Origin: Paludibacteraceae bacterium | Lineage (GTDB): Bacteria; Bacteroidota; Bacteroidia; Bacteroidales; Paludibacteraceae | Direction: 5' to 3' | Assembly: GCA_024400115.1 (NCBI GenBank) | Contig: JAKSNF010000016.1 | Span: 1 to 51,732, forward strand | Length of the DNA stretch: 51,732 nucleotides | Shown here: one piece after another, positions 1 through 8,393 of the stretch | Numbering within the stretch: the stretch's first letter is position 1 | Layout: each line of letters opens with the position of its first letter | The notes under the pieces: model-generated | Seen by the model: only the letters and a program-made list of their open reading frames with translations | Told to the model about the DNA's origin: nothing | The model's database searches: none | Translations under genes and position numbers: made by a program

Positions 1-156
1 CGGAGCAGAGCTCCTACAGGACGGCGCAAGCGCCTACAGGTGAGAGGGGAGAAACGAGAAGCGAGAAACAAGAAACAAGAAAAGACAGGGTACAAAGGTG
101 AGAGGACGGAGCAGAGCTCCTACAGGACGGCGCAAGCGCCTACAGGTGAGAGGCGA
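1..156. repeat. Direct repeat of two small GC hairpins around heptamer repeats
   Basis: A block of about 50 bp occurs at 1-51 and again at 107-156. Each copy holds two hairpins, GGAGCAGAGCTCC and GGCGCAAGCGCC, each followed by TACAGG, and then GGTGAGAGG. Between the copies lie heptamers of the type GAGAAAC/AAGAAAC (about 49-80). A further hairpin of the form CCCGCATT-GAATGCGGG is at 170-180. No gene is seen in 1-311. The GGCGCAAGCGCC hairpin recurs near 41.7 and 43.2 kb. Confidence 0.8.
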
Positions 157-247
157 GATAACCCGCATTGAATGCGGGGACAAAAGAACAAAAAGATGTA
201 GATAAAATGTGCTAACAAGGGACAGAACATAAAAAAAGTAGAAAATA

Positions 248-279
248 TTTGCATATATCAGAAAAAAATCGTATCTTTG
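248..279 (+). promoter_or_regulatory. Bacteroidetes-type promoter for the cdd operon
   Basis: TTTG at 248-251 and TATCTTTG at 272-279 match the Bacteroidetes -33/-7 consensus (TTTG, TAnnTTTG), 33 bp upstream of the cdd ATG. The intervening GCATATATC resembles the other promoters in this window. It probably drives cdd and the genes that follow. Confidence 0.75.
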
Positions 280-311
280 CGGTCTGTTAGCGCCGCAAAG
301 GCAAAGAACTT

Positions 312-794
312 ATGAAAAAACTGATTTTTAAGACACAAGTCAAAGTGCTGACTTGGGATGAACTCAGCGATGAACAACGCCAGTTATTGACCATCGCTAA
401 AGAACAAACAAAGTGCTCTTATTGCCCTTATTCGCAGTTCCATGTCGGAGCTGCCGTACTGCTCCAAAACGGAGAGATAGTACGCGGTTGTAATCAGGAG
501 AACGCTGCCTATCCCAGTGGACTATGCGCTGAACGCAGTGCCCTCTTCGCTGCCGGAGCCTCTTATCCCGAACAACCTGTTCTCCGTTTGGCTATCGCTT
601 GTTACACAGGCGGGCACTTTACGGAAGAACCCCAAGCTCCTTGCGGCGCGTGCCGACAAGTGATGCTCGAGACGGAGCACCGCTATGGCCAAAAAATGGA
701 AGTGCTGCTCTACGGAGAGAAAGAGATATACGTGTTTGAGTCAGCAGCCGACTTATTACCCCTCGTTTTCGTGAGCGAAAACCTCGAAGGGTAG
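312..794 (+). CDS. cdd: Cytidine deaminase
   Basis: Hydrolytic deamination of cytidine and deoxycytidine to uridine and deoxyuridine in pyrimidine salvage; cytoplasmic. The 160-residue protein has the complete zinc site of the small tetrameric family: C72-A-E74 (zinc ligand and proton-shuttle Glu) and P110-C111-G-A-C114 (the other two Cys ligands). The substrate-binding stretch around N61-E63 is also present. Length is in the usual range, slightly long at the N-terminus. The ATG lies 32 bp after a good promoter. It is the first gene of a compact run with an LptF/G permease and ribBA; the members have no obvious shared pathway. Confidence 0.95.
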   Translation: MKKLIFKTQVKVLTWDELSDEQRQLLTIAKEQTKCSYCPYSQFHVGAAVLLQNGEIVRGCNQENAAYPSGLCAERSALFAAGASYPEQPVLRLAIACYTGGHFTEEPQAPCGACRQVMLETEHRYGQKMEVLLYGEKEIYVFESAADLLPLVFVSENLEG

Positions 795-795
795 T

Positions 796-840
796 TTAGA
801 GTTTAGAGTAGCCGACTAGTTTATAAGTTTAGAGTTGAGA
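796..840 (+). repeat. TTTAGAG heptamer repeats at the cdd/permease boundary
   Basis: Degenerate heptamers (GTTTAGAGTTTAGAGTA, then GTTTAGAGTTGAGAGTA after an interruption) fill the 40-bp gap after cdd and run into the probable TTG start of the permease. The same word is found at 19473, 24348, 31056, 36001 and, as a relative, 36990. Confidence 0.75.
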
Positions 841-2352
841 GTATTTAAGAAAATAGATATTTATTTGCTCAAGAACTTCCTTGTGTTGTTCTTGCTCACG
901 TTCTTTATCTGTATCTTTATTCTCCTTATGCAGTTCGTGTGGATGCATGTGCAGGACTTGGTAGGTAAAGGTGTGGAAGTGGGCGTATTAGCGGAGTTCT
1001 TCGTCTATGCTGTGGCGTCGGTGGTTCCCTTGGCACTACCGCTGGCTATCTTGTTAGCGTCTCTAATCTCCTTTGGTAACCTCGGTGAGAAGTTCGAACT
1101 GACCGCCATGAAAGCGGCAGGTATATCCCTCTTCCGCATCATGCGTCCTCTAACGATAGCGATTGCTTTTATCTGTGTTGGTGCTTTCTTCTTCAGTAAT
1201 TACGTGCTACCCGTATCGCAAGTCAAACTGTGGGCACTCATCTTCTCTCTTAGGCAGAAGTCGCCGGAGTTGGATATTCCTGCCGGTGAGTTCTACGACG
1301 GCATTAGCGGTTATAATATCTACGTGAGAAAGAAGAACCCCCGCTCGGGTAAGTTAGAAGACTTAATGATTTACGACTACTCGAAGGGCTTTAAGAACGC
1401 CACGGTCATGGTGGCTGATTCGGGAAAGATATTGTTTACCGACGATAATCGCTACCTCGTGTTCTGCTTGTATAGCGGCGAATCGTTTGAGAACATCAAT
1501 CAACAGCAGCAGCGTGTGTCGTCGGATAAGAACGTGCCTTATCGTCGAGAGACGTTTAAGGAAAAACAGATATTAGTTGACTTTAATTCGGAGTTCAATC
1601 GTTACGACGAATCGGTCTTGGACGATCAGCATGTGAGTAAGAACGCGCAGCAACTATTACATTCGATAGACTCTGTACACGCGCTGGAGGTTCAGAAAAG
1701 CGAAGAACAAAGTCAAGCCTTAATCTCTACTCGTTACTTTGGACGGGAACAAACGAAAGATAAGACCGTCCTCCCCGTAGAGACGGAAAAAGAGAGAACC
1801 GGTTTAAACACGGATTCCATCTTTTCTCGTATGTCTGAGAGCAAACAACGCACCGTCATGACAACGATGGTGGATAAAGCCCGTCAACAGCAAGATGCCA
1901 TAGCCTATAACGCCTTGCTCCTGCAAGATTATAAACGCTATATCACTAAGCACGAGATAGAACTGCACCGTAAGTTCACTTTGGCCTTTGCGTGTCTCAT
2001 CTTCTTCTTTATCGGTGCCCCGCTCGGTGCCATCATCCGTAAGGGAGGATTAGGCGCACCGGTGGTGATTTCGGTTATCATGTTCATCGTTTATTACATT
2101 ATCGACACGGCAGGCTATAAGATGGCACGTGAAGCCCTGTGGCCCTGTTGGCAAGGCATGTGGCTTAGTTCGTTTGTGCTATTGCCCATCGGTATTTTCC
2201 TCACCTACAAAGCCGCTACCGATTCCGCATTGCTCAATCCCGAAGCGTGGGTGAAAGTATTTAATAAAGTGAAAGAGTATATACTAAACATAAAAGACAA
2301 ATGCATTCAATTGAAGAAGCGCTCAAAGACTTTAGAGAAGGTAAATTCGTGA
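835..2352 (+). CDS. LptF/LptG-type lipopolysaccharide export permease (YjgP/YjgQ)
   Basis: Inner-membrane permease of the family that, with LptB, extracts LPS from the membrane and passes it to the periplasmic Lpt bridge. Membrane helices are visible at residues about 12-35, 60-80 and 100-120, and three more in about 375-465. Between them is a large periplasmic beta-jellyroll domain that is expanded by a charged, Gln-rich stretch (about 225-350). The start is taken as TTG at 835: it gives the family N-terminus (basic residues, then a Tyr-Leu-Leu-Lys helix), and no ATG or GTG is available nearby. That TTG sits inside degenerate TTTAGAG heptamers separating it from cdd. Its 3' end overlaps ribBA by 52 bp. 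F versus G cannot be decided. Confidence 0.9.
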   Translation: MRVFKKIDIYLLKNFLVLFLLTFFICIFILLMQFVWMHVQDLVGKGVEVGVLAEFFVYAVASVVPLALPLAILLASLISFGNLGEKFELTAMKAAGISLFRIMRPLTIAIAFICVGAFFFSNYVLPVSQVKLWALIFSLRQKSPELDIPAGEFYDGISGYNIYVRKKNPRSGKLEDLMIYDYSKGFKNATVMVADSGKILFTDDNRYLVFCLYSGESFENINQQQQRVSSDKNVPYRRETFKEKQILVDFNSEFNRYDESVLDDQHVSKNAQQLLHSIDSVHALEVQKSEEQSQALISTRYFGREQTKDKTVLPVETEKERTGLNTDSIFSRMSESKQRTVMTTMVDKARQQQDAIAYNALLLQDYKRYITKHEIELHRKFTLAFACLIFFFIGAPLGAIIRKGGLGAPVVISVIMFIVYYIIDTAGYKMAREALWPCWQGMWLSSFVLLPIGIFLTYKAATDSALLNPEAWVKVFNKVKEYILNIKDKCIQLKKRSKTLEKVNS

Positions 2353-3521
2353 TTGTCGTAGATGACGAGGATCGCGAGAACGAAGGTGATTTTATTATTG
2401 CAGCCGAGAAGATAACCCCCGAGAAAGTGAATTTCATGCTGCAACACGGTAGAGGCGTACTCTGTGCCCCCCTGCCTCAGAGTCGTTGTGCCGAATTAGG
2501 ACTGATTCATCAAGTGACCAATAATACGTCGATGTTAGGAACGCCGTTCACCATCACGGTTGATAAGTTAGAAGGCTGCACCACGGGTGTGAGTGCTCAT
2601 GATCGTGCCGCCACTATCCGCGCCTTAGCCGACCCCACATCAACGGCAGATTCTTTCGGTCGCCCCGGACATATCAATCCCTTATACGCCAATCCTTATG
2701 GCGTTCTGCAACGGGCAGGACACACCGAGGCAGCCGTTGATCTGGCACGCTTAGCAGGGCTACATCCGGCAGCCGCTCTGATAGAGATAATGAACGAGGA
2801 CGGAACGATGGCGCGCTTGCCGCAATTAGAGCAAGTGGCGGAGCAGTACGACCTCAAACTCATTTCGATTAAAGACCTCATAGCCTACAGGATGGCGCAC
2901 GACGCCGGCAATCGACCTGTTGAGTCACCCCTCGTAGAAAGAGGTGAGACGGTCTTCCTGCCTACCGAATACGGCGATTTCCAACTCACACCTTTCCGCC
3001 AACTGAGCAACGGATTAGAGCATATTGTACTCGTTAAAGGTGAGTGGAAAGAGGACGAACCAATCCTGTGTCGCGTTCACTCGTCCTGTATGACGGGCGA
3101 CGTGTTCTCATCTAAACGTTGCGAGTGCGGAGAGCAGTTGCACAAGGCAATGCAGATGGTAGAAAAAGAGGGTAAGGGTATTATCGTCTATATGAACCAA
3201 GAGGGACGCGGCATCGGTCTGATGAATAAGATTCGCGCCTATAAACTGCAAGAGCAAGGTGAGGACACGGTAGAAGCCAACGTTCACTTGGGTTTCAAAC
3301 CGGACGAGCGCGACTACGGCGTAGGGGCACAAATACTCCAAATAATGGGCGCTAAGAAACTGCGTCTGATGACCAATAATCCGGTCAAGAGAGTAGGGTT
3401 GGAGAGTTTTGGCATAGAAATTGTAGAGAACGTTTCAATAGAAGTAGCTCCTAATCCTTATAACATTAAGTATATGAGGACGAAGAAGGAGAAAATGCAT
3501 CACAATTTAAATCTAGTTTAG
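2301..3521 (+). CDS. ribBA: Bifunctional 3,4-dihydroxy-2-butanone-4-phosphate synthase / GTP cyclohydrolase II
   Basis: Supplies both precursors of riboflavin: DHBP from ribulose 5-phosphate, and the pyrimidine product from GTP. The N-terminal RibB domain (about 1-198) has [11 protein letters not shown] (acidic metal site), [10 protein letters not shown], and GHINPL at the usual GHxxPL position. The C-terminal RibA domain (about 215-400) has the zinc cysteines C263, C274 and C276, the EGRGIGL loop, YGVGAQIL and a TNNP motif. The ATG lies inside the permease gene (52-bp overlap), implying translational coupling. The linker between the domains (about 195-215) is several residues longer than usual, and its DNA resembles the CCTACAGG-plus-hairpin repeat of this genome. 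No FMN riboswitch was seen upstream. Confidence 0.96.
   Translation: MHSIEEALKDFREGKFVIVVDDEDRENEGDFIIAAEKITPEKVNFMLQHGRGVLCAPLPQSRCAELGLIHQVTNNTSMLGTPFTITVDKLEGCTTGVSAHDRAATIRALADPTSTADSFGRPGHINPLYANPYGVLQRAGHTEAAVDLARLAGLHPAAALIEIMNEDGTMARLPQLEQVAEQYDLKLISIKDLIAYRMAHDAGNRPVESPLVERGETVFLPTEYGDFQLTPFRQLSNGLEHIVLVKGEWKEDEPILCRVHSSCMTGDVFSSKRCECGEQLHKAMQMVEKEGKGIIVYMNQEGRGIGLMNKIRAYKLQEQGEDTVEANVHLGFKPDERDYGVGAQILQIMGAKKLRLMTNNPVKRVGLESFGIEIVENVSIEVAPNPYNIKYMRTKKEKMHHNLNLV
2891..2914 (+). repeat. Hairpin-repeat relative inside the RibBA interdomain linker
   Basis: CCTACAGGATGGCGCACGAC followed by GCC closely matches the intergenic element CCTACAGGACGGCGCAAGCG plus CC at 14-35 and 120-141. It encodes part of a linker that looks expanded. 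The match could be chance, so this is a moderate call. Confidence 0.45.
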
Positions 3522-3523
3522 TT

Positions 3524-4747
3524 ATGAGACGTTTGACTTGGATGTTGACTCTTCTGTTAGCGCTAGGCGTTACGGAGTCGGTTAAAGCGGATGAGACGAT
3601 TACCGTTTCTTCCACAAGTAGTGAAATTGCTGCCGGTTTAGATTTGAAAGCCGTAGCTAAGATTTTTGCGTCGGCTAAAGACTTGGAGCAGTTCGAAGCA
3701 ATCCTCAATAACCCGGATTCGTCGTTTGTTAACTTAGACCTCAACGGCGATGGTGACATCGACTATATCCGCGTGGTAGAGACGGGTAGCGGAGATAACC
3801 ACCTTATCGTGTTGCAAGCTATTCTGGCAAAGGACATCTTCCAAGATGTGGCTTCTATTCGCGTAGTGAAAGATGAGGCGCAGAATATACAAGTGACTAT
3901 CACCGGTGACGAGAAGATTTATGGTACTAACTACGTTATCACGCCTGTATATATCTATCGTCCTGTTATCTACGATTGGTTCTGGGGACCTCATTGGTAC
4001 TGCTGGAACTCGCCTTATTACTGGGGCTATTGGCCCGGTTGGTGGCATCCCGTTCCTTGCTGGGGTCACGATTGGTACGCACACCACATCCACGTGTACC
4101 ACCACGCCCATCCTTATTGCTCTTTCCGCACGACCCATGAGGTAAGAACGGCAGCCCGAGTTGCCAGTCCTGTTGCCTCCTCGCGTGTCGGTAGCGCTAC
4201 CGCCAGTTCACGTGCACACTACGCAGAGCAAAGTTCTTATATGCCCAACCGCACTGCCTCTACTCGCACGACCATTGCTAACTCAACGAGAACGCCTGCT
4301 ACTCGCACAGCCTCTACCAACGCTACGAGGTCAACGGCTACCGCTACTCGCGCCGCCGGTACAGAGACACGCAGTGCAGGAACGACTCTCTCACGCAGTA
4401 CAAGCACGACCGCTACCGCTACTCGCAGCGCAGGTACAGAGACACGCAGTGCAGGTTTGACTACTCGTCATGCCGGAGCAACGGCTGCTACTCGCACAGG
4501 TACGACGACCCGCAGTACGCAGGCTTCGACCCAAACGAGAACCTATACTACGCCCCAACGTAATACAAACGTAACTCGGAGTTCGAGTTACACCTCGACC
4601 CCGAGTTCTTCGTATTCCGGTTCATATAATAGCACTCGTAGTGCAGGAAGTTACAGTGGCGGTGGATATAGCGGAGGTTCGGTACGCTCGTCCGGCGGCT
4701 TCAGCGGAGGTGCTGTTCGCTCGTCCGGAGGCTCGATGAGACGTTAA
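3524..4747 (+). CDS. Secreted protein with aromatic/His-rich centre and Thr/Arg/Ser-rich repetitive tail
   Basis: Function not recognised. Seen in the 407 residues: a signal peptide (1-22, ending near VKADE); a globular N-terminal domain (about 23-140) with an acidic calcium-loop-like DLNGDGDIDY; a segment at about 145-200 extraordinarily rich in Trp, Tyr, His and Pro; then a low-complexity Thr/Arg/Ser/Ala tail with repeats of the type ATRSAGTETRSAG, ending in Gly/Ser-rich copies of VRSSGG. At DNA level a unit of about 45 bp near 4336-4380 is repeated near 4417-4454. It starts 2 bp after ribBA and overlaps the convergent ftsY gene by 3 bp. The tail could be a flexible or surface-anchoring region; that is inference. 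Confidence 0.8.
   Translation: MRRLTWMLTLLLALGVTESVKADETITVSSTSSEIAAGLDLKAVAKIFASAKDLEQFEAILNNPDSSFVNLDLNGDGDIDYIRVVETGSGDNHLIVLQAILAKDIFQDVASIRVVKDEAQNIQVTITGDEKIYGTNYVITPVYIYRPVIYDWFWGPHWYCWNSPYYWGYWPGWWHPVPCWGHDWYAHHIHVYHHAHPYCSFRTTHEVRTAARVASPVASSRVGSATASSRAHYAEQSSYMPNRTASTRTTIANSTRTPATRTASTNATRSTATATRAAGTETRSAGTTLSRSTSTTATATRSAGTETRSAGLTTRHAGATAATRTGTTTRSTQASTQTRTYTTPQRNTNVTRSSSYTSTPSSSYSGSYNSTRSAGSYSGGGYSGGSVRSSGGFSGGAVRSSGGSMRR
4336..4454 (+). repeat. In-gene tandem repeats coding Thr/Arg/Ala/Gly-rich tail
   Basis: CTACCGCTACTCGC, followed by a GCAGG-TACAGAGACACGCAGTGCAGG-like stretch, appears twice with about 80 bp spacing, with shorter ACACGCAGTGCAGG-like words in between. The repeats keep the reading frame, so this is repeat expansion within the secreted protein's tail. 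Confidence 0.7.
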
Positions 4748-5703
4748 TCGCCTAACTTAAGAAGCGAACGAACGAATTGTTCTTTATGGAAGACTTGCAA
4801 GTCTTCCATTTTTTCGCCCAGTCCGATATATTTAACGGGAATCTTAAACTGATCACTGATACCGATAACTACACCGCCCTTGGCTGTGCCGTCCAGTTTG
4901 GTAATGGCAAGCGAACTGACTTGCGTGGCTTTGGTGAACTGTTTGGCTTGCTCAAAAGCGTTCTGACCGGTACTGCCGTCTAAGACGAGCATCACATCGT
5001 GTGGTGCGTCGGGAACGACCTTCTGCATCACGTTCTTAATCTTGGTCAGTTCGTTCATAAGATTGATTTTATTATGCAGTCGTCCGGCGGTATCAATCAG
5101 CACTACATCAGCGTCATTGGCTTTGGCAGAGGATAGGGTATCATAAGCAACGGAAGCAGGGTCTGAGCCTTGCTCTTGCTTGATAACGGGCACACCCACG
5201 CGCTCGCCCCAGATACAGAGTTGGTTAACGGCAGCGGCTCGGAAAGTATCTGCCGCACCGAGATACACTTTCTTGCCGGCTTGCTTGAACTGGTGAGCTA
5301 ACTTACCTATAGTGGTTGTCTTGCCCACACCGTTAACACCCACTACCATGATAACATAAGGTTTGGCGGGTAGGGGAGCATCAAAATCAGGCACCTCTTG
5401 AGCGTTATTCTCTTGCAAAAGGGAAGAGACCTCATCAACTAAGATATTATTCAGTTCAGAGGTGTTGAGGTATTTATCCCTCGCTACGCGCGCCTGTACA
5501 CGCTCAATAATTCTTAAGGTAGTCTCTACGCCCACATCGGATGTGATGAGCGCTTCCTCTAAGTCGTCTAATACATCGTCATCCACGGTCGTTTTACCGG
5601 CAATAGCACGACTGATCTTAGATAATACACTGTCCTTACTTTTCTCCAGACCCTTATCTAAGGTCTCTTGTTTCTCTTTACTAAATAATCCAAAAAAGCC
5701 CAT
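4744..5703 (-). CDS. ftsY: Signal recognition particle receptor FtsY
   Basis: SRP-receptor GTPase that docks SRP-ribosome complexes at the inner membrane for co-translational insertion. The 319 residues comprise a short N-domain (about 20-100) and a complete NG GTPase: [10 protein letters not shown] (122-131), the insertion-box DTFRAAA (152-158), DTAGR (204-208) and TKLD (268-271). The long acidic A-domain of E. coli is absent, as in other Bacteroidetes. The ATG is 2 bp after the ugd stop, so the two are probably co-transcribed. Its stop overlaps the stop of the convergent secreted-protein gene. Confidence 0.97.
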   Translation of the reverse strand: MGFFGLFSKEKQETLDKGLEKSKDSVLSKISRAIAGKTTVDDDVLDDLEEALITSDVGVETTLRIIERVQARVARDKYLNTSELNNILVDEVSSLLQENNAQEVPDFDAPLPAKPYVIMVVGVNGVGKTTTIGKLAHQFKQAGKKVYLGAADTFRAAAVNQLCIWGERVGVPVIKQEQGSDPASVAYDTLSSAKANDADVVLIDTAGRLHNKINLMNELTKIKNVMQKVVPDAPHDVMLVLDGSTGQNAFEQAKQFTKATQVSSLAITKLDGTAKGGVVIGISDQFKIPVKYIGLGEKMEDLQVFHKEQFVRSLLKLGD

Positions 5704-5705
5704 GT

Positions 5706-6965
5706 CTAATCTCGTTTAAAGATATCTCGTGTATAAACTTTATCTTGTACGTCGTCCAAAACGGCATCATACCGATTAGCGATAATAGCTTGGCTCTGCC
5801 GCTTAAACTCATCTATGTTATTGACCACCTTACTGCCAAAGAAACTGGTGTTGTCCGGCAGCGTAGGTTCATAAACAATCACATTAGCGCCCTTGGCTTT
5901 GATACGCTTCATGATTCCTTGAATAGAAGACTGGCGGAAATTGTCGGAGTTGGACTTCATCGTCAAGCGGAAGACACCAATCGTGATAGACTTCTCGGCA
6001 TCCTTGTTCCAACTATTGTCCTCGCTATAAGCATAATATCCCGCCTTGGCTAACACACGGTCGGCAATAAAGTCCTTACGGGTGCGATTACTCTCCACGA
6101 TAGCCTCAATGAGGTTCTCGGGCACGTTTTGGTAGTTAGCCAGCAGTTGCTTGGTGTCCTTAGGTAGGCAATAACCGCCATAACCGAACGAGGGGTTGTT
6201 ATAGTGCGTTCCGATACGCGGGTCAAGGCAAACGCCGTTGATAATAGCCTGCGTGTCTAAGTCCTTCATCTCAGCATAGGTGTCCAGTTCGTTAAAGTAA
6301 CTGACGCGCAGTGCCAGATAGGTGTTAGCAAACAGTTTGACCGCCTCGGCTTCCGTGAAACCCATGAAGAGAGTAGGCACATCTTGCTTGATAGCTCCCT
6401 CTTGCAGCAAACCGGCAAACGTGTGCGCTGCCTTCACCAAACGCTCGTCGTGCAAGTCCGTTCCCACGATAATACGACTGGGATAGAGGTTATCGTAAAG
6501 GGCTTTGGACTCCCTTAGGAACTCGGGCGAGAAAAGGATATTTGAACTACCCGTCTTATGACGAATACTCTCCGTAAAACCAACGGGAATAGTCGATTTA
6601 ATCACCATGATAGCGTTGGGATTAACTTCCGTGACAAGCCGAATAACGGATTCAACGGCACTGGTGTCGAAATAATTCTTCTGACTATCGTAGTTGGTGG
6701 GAGCGGCAATGACCACAAAATCGGCTGCTTTGTACGCTTGTCGGGCGTCCAAAGTGGCGGTAAGGTTGAGTGTAATAGGGTTGCCCTCCGCGTCCTGACC
6801 GTCAAGGTACTTCTCGATGTATTCGTCTTGGATAGGTGACTGACGACGATTGAGCATATCCACTTTCTCGGGGATAATATCCACGGCTGTCACTTCATTA
6901 TGCTGAGCGAGTAGGGTAGCGATAGATAAACCTACATAACCGGTTCCGGCAACTGCGATCTTCAT
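5706..6965 (-). CDS. ugd: UDP-glucose 6-dehydrogenase family protein
   Basis: NAD-dependent two-step oxidation of a UDP-hexose, most likely UDP-glucose to UDP-glucuronate, for envelope polysaccharide synthesis. A Rossmann motif AGTGYVGLS is at the very N-terminus. The central helical domain includes the GGYCLPKD signature with catalytic Cys at about residue 266, and a C-terminal UDP-binding domain follows. Length (419 residues) is a little above the E. coli type. The start is ATG at 6965, giving MKIAVAG; an upstream in-frame TTG is less likely. It lies between ftsY and a second nucleotide-sugar dehydrogenase. Substrate is inferred from family resemblance. Confidence 0.92.
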   Translation of the reverse strand: MKIAVAGTGYVGLSIATLLAQHNEVTAVDIIPEKVDMLNRRQSPIQDEYIEKYLDGQDAEGNPITLNLTATLDARQAYKAADFVVIAAPTNYDSQKNYFDTSAVESVIRLVTEVNPNAIMVIKSTIPVGFTESIRHKTGSSNILFSPEFLRESKALYDNLYPSRIIVGTDLHDERLVKAAHTFAGLLQEGAIKQDVPTLFMGFTEAEAVKLFANTYLALRVSYFNELDTYAEMKDLDTQAIINGVCLDPRIGTHYNNPSFGYGGYCLPKDTKQLLANYQNVPENLIEAIVESNRTRKDFIADRVLAKAGYYAYSEDNSWNKDAEKSITIGVFRLTMKSNSDNFRQSSIQGIMKRIKAKGANVIVYEPTLPDNTSFFGSKVVNNIDEFKRQSQAIIANRYDAVLDDVQDKVYTRDIFKRD

Positions 6966-6986
6966 AAGCAAAAGAATATAAGGTGA

Positions 6987-8282
6987 TTAGAGACGACCAT
7001 CAACCAAACTGCGGTCAACGAAGTTCTTAACGTCAAAGACAACCGCGCCTTGGTCATGGTATTTCTTAAAATCAAAGGTCTTAAACTGATCGTGACTAAC
7101 GCAAGCGATGACGGCTGCATAATGCTTGTTGGGGTCAATGCCGTCAATGAGCTCTTTGCCGTACTCGTGCTTAACCACCTCGGCATTAGCCCACGGGTCG
7201 TATAAATCGACCTTGCAACCAAAGTCTTCCAACTCGTTGGCAATATCAATCACTTTTGTGTTGCGGCAGTCAGGACAGTTCTCCTTAAAGGTAACACCTA
7301 AGATAAGCACGTTAGAGTCCTTAATCTTATGATCCTTCTGAATCATGAGTTTTAAGGTCTTGTCGGCAATAAACTTAGAGATGGAGTTATTCACGGCACG
7401 ACCGCTCAAGATAACGTGCGGTTCGTAACCTAACGATTTGGCTTTGTGCGCTAAGTAATACGGATCCACGCTGATGCAGTGACCCCCCACCAAACCCGGG
7501 CGGTACTTGAGGAAGTTCCACTTAGTACCGGCAGCTTCAATCACATCGTTAGTGTCTATACCTACACGGTCACAGATGAGCGCCAGTTCGTTCATAAACG
7601 AGATATTAACATCTCGTTGGCTATTTTCTACGGCTTTAGCCGCTTCGGCAACCTTCATATTCGGAGCCTTGTGCGTTCCGTTGAGAAGGATAGAGTTGTA
7701 AAGTGCATCCACTAAGTCTGCCACCTCGGGCGTAGAACCGGAAGTGATCTTCTTAATCTTAGTCAGAGTGTTGACTTTGTCACCGGGGTTGATTCGTTCG
7801 GGACTATAGCCGCAGAAGAAATCCACATTGAACTTCAGTCCGCTTACGCGCTCTAATACGGGTACGCAGTCTTCCTCGGTGCAACCCGGGTAAACGGTGG
7901 ATTCGTAAATGACGATATCTCCCTTGTTAAGGGTCTTACCAATCGTCTCTGACGCTTTCAATAAGGGCGTCAAATCGGGGTTGTTAAAACGGTCAATGGG
8001 GGTGGGGACACTAACAATATAAGTGTTCACTTGGCGTAGGTCCTCGATGTTGCTACTTAGGGTTAATCCGATTTTGTGGGTGGAAGCATAAGCATCACGT
8101 GCTTGTTTCATTCCTACCATATCAGCCTCCTTGGTGTGGTCTTCCCAACGTTCCAATTCGGCAACGCGAGCTTGGTTAACGTCAAAACCGATAACGCGGT
8201 ACTTTTTACCGTACTCAATAGCCAACGGAAGGCCTACATATCCAAGGCCGATAACCGCAATGATTCTGTCATCTAAATTCAT
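6987..8282 (-). CDS. UDP-N-acetylhexosamine 6-dehydrogenase (WbpA/TviB-like)
   Basis: Nucleotide-sugar dehydrogenase making a UDP-N-acetyl-hexosaminuronate for capsule, O-antigen or exopolysaccharide. Visible: Rossmann motif IGLGYVGLPL (11-20), SVPTPID (91-97), ESTVYPG (127-133), and GGHCISVDPYYL with catalytic Cys269. Sequence style (YRPGLVGGHCISVDPYY) fits the TviB/WbpA branch rather than UDP-glucose dehydrogenase. 431 residues, complete. It is transcribed divergently from the DUF2723 gene with its own promoter, and 21 bp separate it from ugd. The exact sugar (GlcNAc, GalNAc or ManNAc) cannot be read from sequence. Confidence 0.9.
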   Translation of the reverse strand: MNLDDRIIAVIGLGYVGLPLAIEYGKKYRVIGFDVNQARVAELERWEDHTKEADMVGMKQARDAYASTHKIGLTLSSNIEDLRQVNTYIVSVPTPIDRFNNPDLTPLLKASETIGKTLNKGDIVIYESTVYPGCTEEDCVPVLERVSGLKFNVDFFCGYSPERINPGDKVNTLTKIKKITSGSTPEVADLVDALYNSILLNGTHKAPNMKVAEAAKAVENSQRDVNISFMNELALICDRVGIDTNDVIEAAGTKWNFLKYRPGLVGGHCISVDPYYLAHKAKSLGYEPHVILSGRAVNNSISKFIADKTLKLMIQKDHKIKDSNVLILGVTFKENCPDCRNTKVIDIANELEDFGCKVDLYDPWANAEVVKHEYGKELIDGIDPNKHYAAVIACVSHDQFKTFDFKKYHDQGAVVFDVKNFVDRSLVDGRL

Positions 8283-8323
8283 AAATATATCTGTTTTATA
8301 GTTAAATTATTCCAAAAAGCGCG

Positions 8324-8355
8324 CAAAGTTACAAAAAAATTTGTATATGTGCAAA
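8324..8355 (-). promoter_or_regulatory. Bacteroidetes promoter for the dehydrogenase-ftsY run
   Basis: On the minus strand TTTG (8352-8355) precedes TAACTTTG (8324-8331). It is 42 bp upstream of the WbpA/TviB-like start and overlaps the divergent promoter. Confidence 0.65.
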
Positions 8356-8371
8356 AAAAATTGTAATTTTG
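8340..8371 (+). promoter_or_regulatory. Bacteroidetes promoter for the DUF2723 gene
   Basis: TTTG (8340-8343) and TAATTTTG (8364-8371) lie 22 bp before the ATG at 8394. They are interleaved with the promoter of the opposite strand, so the two transcription units may exclude one another. Confidence 0.65.
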
Positions 8372-8393
8372 CAGCGTTTTACAATAATTATAA

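Noticed and set aside
2240..2300. FMN riboswitch before ribBA
   Set aside because: The upstream DNA is the coding end of the permease gene and shows no RFN-element consensus.
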